Assembly: GCA_934654835.1 (NCBI GenBank)
Contig: CAKUGY010000003.1
Coordinates: forward strand, 144,405 to 208,404
Origin: an uncultured Collinsella sp.
GTDB lineage: Bacteria; Actinomycetota; Coriobacteriia; Coriobacteriales; Coriobacteriaceae
Length of the DNA: 64,000 nt
Reading direction: 5' to 3'
Below, in pieces: positions 61,724 to 64,000 of this stretch. Under the pieces are notes generated by a model. The model worked only from the letters and a program-made list of their open reading frames with translations, did no database searches and was not told the DNA's origin. The position numbers were made by a program, and so were the translations under genes. The stretch's first letter is position 1; every line of letters begins with the position of its first letter.

Positions 61724-61949
61724 GGTCAAAAAATGGCAAATATGAGTACTGTTACCAGTTTAGTAGCAGCGATTTCAATCTTATTGCAGGGCATTTGGGG
61801 CTCCGTTCGAGCATAAGCGTTGCTGTATCTCCCCAAATGTTCAGTAACAGAGGCTCCTGATGCGAATGAATCTCATCAGGAGCCTCTTTTTTAAGTAAAA
61901 TAAATGTGACAATAATGGCAACAGTACTCATATTTGCCATTTTTTGACC
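61724..61949. repeat. Element G: 226 bp with 30-bp perfect terminal inverted repeats
   Basis: Arms 61724-61753 and 61920-61949 are exact complements (arm begins GGTCAAAAAATGGCAAATAT). Inside are a CATTTGGGG / CCCCAAATG stem and a classic terminator. The layout resembles a MITE with terminal inverted repeats; no target duplication was seen. Confidence 0.85.
61850..61892 (+). terminator. Terminator inside element G
   Basis: GAGGCTCCTGATG pairs perfectly with CATCAGGAGCCTC across an 11-nt loop and is followed by TTTTTT. It is a textbook intrinsic terminator 240 bp past the lactate permease. Confidence 0.85.
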
Positions 61950-62239
61950 ACGGCCCCTCGGGCGGTCATCAAAAACAGCCCAACCCGTCACTTGGGGACG
62001 TTCCTATTGTGCCGGCACTTTGAGACGCTCCTTTGTGGTCGATCGCTCCAAGAGTGTCCCAAACGGCTAGTCGTTTAAGAACGTCCCCAATGACTAGGCC
62101 GAGTTACGCTTACCTGCGATTTTTGACCGTTGGGCGGGATGCTCTGCGGTTGCCGCAAAAACGTTTTTGCACTTCGGGTACAACGAACTCTACGTGAGTA
62201 AAGCGCGCGCCCGCGTGACGCGCTTTTAAAGGAGGCCCC

Positions 62240-63910
62240 ATGCCTGGTGTTACCCCTGCAGAAGTACTGTCCAACTTTGGTCTTACGTTGGTCGAAGATC
62301 CCGCCGAGAACCAGCCCCGCCTGCTGGTCGACCTGCCGGCGGCCGAGCTCGTCGAGCATGCGATCCGCCGCGAAGAGGGCTGCATGGCCTCCAACGGCGC
62401 GCTCGTGATCGAGACGGGGGATCGCACCGGCCGCTCGCCCAACGACCGCTTTATCGTCGATACGCCCGACGTGCACGACAAGATCGCCTGGGGCGCCGTC
62501 AACCGCCCGCTGTCCGTCGAGAGCTACGAGGCCATTAAGGCTGGCATCGTCGACTATCTCAATGAGCGCGATGTGTTCGTCACCCGCGGCATGGCCGGCG
62601 CCGACCGTAACCACACGCGCCGCCTGCTCGTCGCCTGCGAGCGTGCCAGCCAGGCACTCTTTATTAAGCAGATGCTCGCGCGCCCGCTTGCCCGCGAAAT
62701 CGCGCGCACCGGCGAGCCGGACTTCTGCGTGCTCGCAGCCCCCGGCTATCAGTGCGACCCTGCGATCAAGGGCCTCAACTCCAGCGCTGCGGTGGTCATC
62801 AACTTCCAGGAACGGGTGATTCTGGTCGCGGGCACCGGTTACTCCGGCGAGATCAAAAAGTCCATCTTCAGCGTCATGAACTACCTGCTGCCCGTCGAGG
62901 ACGACGTGCTGCCCATGCACTGCTCGGCCAGCATGGATCCCGTCACGCACGAGACCGCCGTGTTCTTTGGCCTGTCCGGCACCGGTAAAACCACGCTTTC
63001 GGCCAACCCTACTCGCCTGTTGATCGGCGACGACGAGCACGGCTGGTCCGACATGGGCATCTTCAACATCGAGGGCGGCTGCTACGCCAAGTGCGAGGGC
63101 CTGGACGCCTTTCACGAGCCCGAGATCTTCAACGCCGTCCGCTTTGGTGCCATCTGCGAAAACGTGGTGCTCGACGAGAACCGCAAGCCCAACTACGACG
63201 ACATCTCCATCACGCATAACACGCGCGTGGCCTACCCTGTGGAGCACATTCCCAACGCGTGGACTAAGGGCATGGGCACCACCCCGAGCGTCGTGCTCTT
63301 CCTGACCTGCGACGCCTTTGGCGTGCTGCCGCCTATCTCGCGCCTGACGGCCGACGCCGCCATGTACCACTTTGTGACGGGCTTTACGGCCAAGATCCCC
63401 GGTACCGAGGTTGGCGTCACCGAACCCACGCCCACGTTCTCCTCGCTGTTCGGCGAGCCGTTTATGCCGCTCGATCCCATGGTCTACGCCAAGATGCTCG
63501 GCGAGCGTATCGCCGACGGCCGCACGCGCGTCTACCTGGTCAACACCGGCTGGATTGGCGGCGGTTACGGGGTGGGCCATCGCATTGAGCTGGCTTACAC
63601 GCGCTCGCTGGTCGCCCGCGCCCTCGACGGCACCATCGAGGACAGCGAGTTTGTGCACGACGACATCTTTAACGTCGACATTCCCACCACGTGCCACGGC
63701 GTGCCCGACGGCATCCTGGTACCGCGCCAGTACTGGCAGAGCACCGCGCGCTACGACGAGGCTGCGCACAACCTGGCCGTGATGTTCGAGGAAAACTTCG
63801 AGAAGAAGTACTCGCACCTGCCCGAATCCGTAAAGGCCGCCGGCCCGCACGCCCAGGTGCCCGCCGAGGCCCGTCACCGCGGCCGCGGCCTGCTGGGTCT
63901 TCGCCTGTAG
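62240..63910 (+). CDS. pckA: Phosphoenolpyruvate carboxykinase (ATP)
   Basis: A 556-residue ATP-type PEP carboxykinase, interconverting oxaloacetate plus ATP with PEP plus CO2 and ADP. Diagnostic sites are DRTGRSPNDRFIV near residue 60, the P-loop GLSGTGKTTLSA near 248, the metal site DDEHGWSD near 268 and FNIEGGCYAK near 276 with the conserved lysine, and the arginine in NTRVAYPVEHIPNA. Length is normal. In an anaerobic gut organism it often runs toward oxaloacetate for succinate formation; here that is inference. AAAGGAGGC precedes ATG 62240. Confidence 0.96.
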   Translation: MPGVTPAEVLSNFGLTLVEDPAENQPRLLVDLPAAELVEHAIRREEGCMASNGALVIETGDRTGRSPNDRFIVDTPDVHDKIAWGAVNRPLSVESYEAIKAGIVDYLNERDVFVTRGMAGADRNHTRRLLVACERASQALFIKQMLARPLAREIARTGEPDFCVLAAPGYQCDPAIKGLNSSAAVVINFQERVILVAGTGYSGEIKKSIFSVMNYLLPVEDDVLPMHCSASMDPVTHETAVFFGLSGTGKTTLSANPTRLLIGDDEHGWSDMGIFNIEGGCYAKCEGLDAFHEPEIFNAVRFGAICENVVLDENRKPNYDDISITHNTRVAYPVEHIPNAWTKGMGTTPSVVLFLTCDAFGVLPPISRLTADAAMYHFVTGFTAKIPGTEVGVTEPTPTFSSLFGEPFMPLDPMVYAKMLGERIADGRTRVYLVNTGWIGGGYGVGHRIELAYTRSLVARALDGTIEDSEFVHDDIFNVDIPTTCHGVPDGILVPRQYWQSTARYDEAAHNLAVMFEENFEKKYSHLPESVKAAGPHAQVPAEARHRGRGLLGLRL

Positions 63911-63925
63911 CATCGCCGCGAGACC

Positions 63926-63947
63926 AAAACCACCACAAAGGGGACAG
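63926..63947. repeat. Palindromic repeat family C, left half only
   Basis: Identical to the first 22 bases of 16436-16476 (AAAACCACCACAAAGGGGAC...), then the right arm is missing and an unrelated sequence begins at 63948. Confidence 0.8.
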
Positions 63948-64000
63948 TGAACTGCACCCCGAAACTTGGACTGAATAAATAGCGACTACGCCGCAAGGGC
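63948..64000. mobile_element. Probable terminus of an IS3-family insertion sequence
   Basis: TGAACTGCACCCCGAAACTT immediately follows the broken family C palindrome and resembles the terminal inverted repeat of IS3-family elements (TGxACTGCACCCC...ACTTGGAC). The element runs off the right edge. Recognition is from memory of such ends; transposase genes are not in view. Confidence 0.5.

Larger units (their letters stand above)
61615..62097. repeat. Nested inverted-repeat island bounded by family A units
   Basis: CTAGTCATTGGGGACGTTCT... at 61615-61645 and 62067-62097 are exact reverse complements over 31 bp. Between them lie element G (61724-61949) and family A fragments near 61990 (TTGGGGACGTTCC). 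This 631-bp gap between the permease and pckA holds no supported gene. Confidence 0.85.

Noticed and set aside
61752..61991. 79-codon minus-strand frame inside element G
   Set aside because: It runs through two inverted arms and a terminator stem, with no ribosome site.

Overview
The window looks like chromosome of a gut actinobacterium of the class Coriobacteriia, most probably Collinsella. This rests on GC-rich coding with strong third-position G/C bias, single-domain proteins of coriobacterial character, and many palindromic intergenic repeats. I see no rRNA, tRNA, CRISPR array or prophage. The genus call is inference from protein resemblance, not from a search.

Layout. 1-7.3 kb: edge of a DUF3267 zincin-like gene, then queuosine genes queH, queA and tgt, interrupted by a tail-anchored coiled-coil protein and an SDR that closely resembles bile-acid 12alpha-hydroxysteroid dehydrogenases. 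7.4-12.2 kb: LOG-family nucleosidase, a RelB/YafQ-type toxin-antitoxin pair, DegV, a HAD phosphatase and a PepV-like dipeptidase. 12.6-16.4 kb: pstSCAB phosphate importer closed by a strong terminator. 16.5-19.8 kb: ABC-F ATPase, Cof-type HAD phosphatase and a DtxR/MntR-like regulator. 20.0-22.9 kb: a zinc/cadmium efflux module (P-type ATPase, separate HMA chaperone, SmtB-like repressor) with recognisable operators. 23.2-33.7 kb: two paralogous nuclease-like proteins at either end, a DnaQ-type exonuclease, a His-rich metal permease, YaiI, DUF308, nitroreductase, two tandem histidine phosphatases, a DUF1015-like protein and an M20 peptidase. 34.0-37.2 kb: serCA and a second toxin-antitoxin pair.

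37.5-54.8 kb is an AT-richer defence island: a BREX-family system in one + strand operon (brxA, brxB, brxC, pglX, accessory genes, SNF2-type helicase, pglZ). Three things are unusual. There is no BrxL. PglX is split into an N-terminal methyltransferase chain and a C-terminal chain, with a two-TM membrane protein between them. A 651-residue protein joins two OmpR-type winged helices to a domain that resembles the PglZ N-terminus, and it is followed by a ParB-like protein. This is the best candidate for an undescribed system variant.

55-64 kb: NhaP2-type antiporter, PPP-type phosphatase, Wzx-like flippase, lactate permease and pckA, ending in what looks like an IS3-family terminus at the right edge.

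Throughout the non-BREX chromosome, intergenic gaps hold at least eight families of long, near-perfect palindromes, most carrying a GGGAC core. They sit mostly between or just after genes, are sometimes nested, and two 179-bp copies of one element lie 3.2 kb apart.
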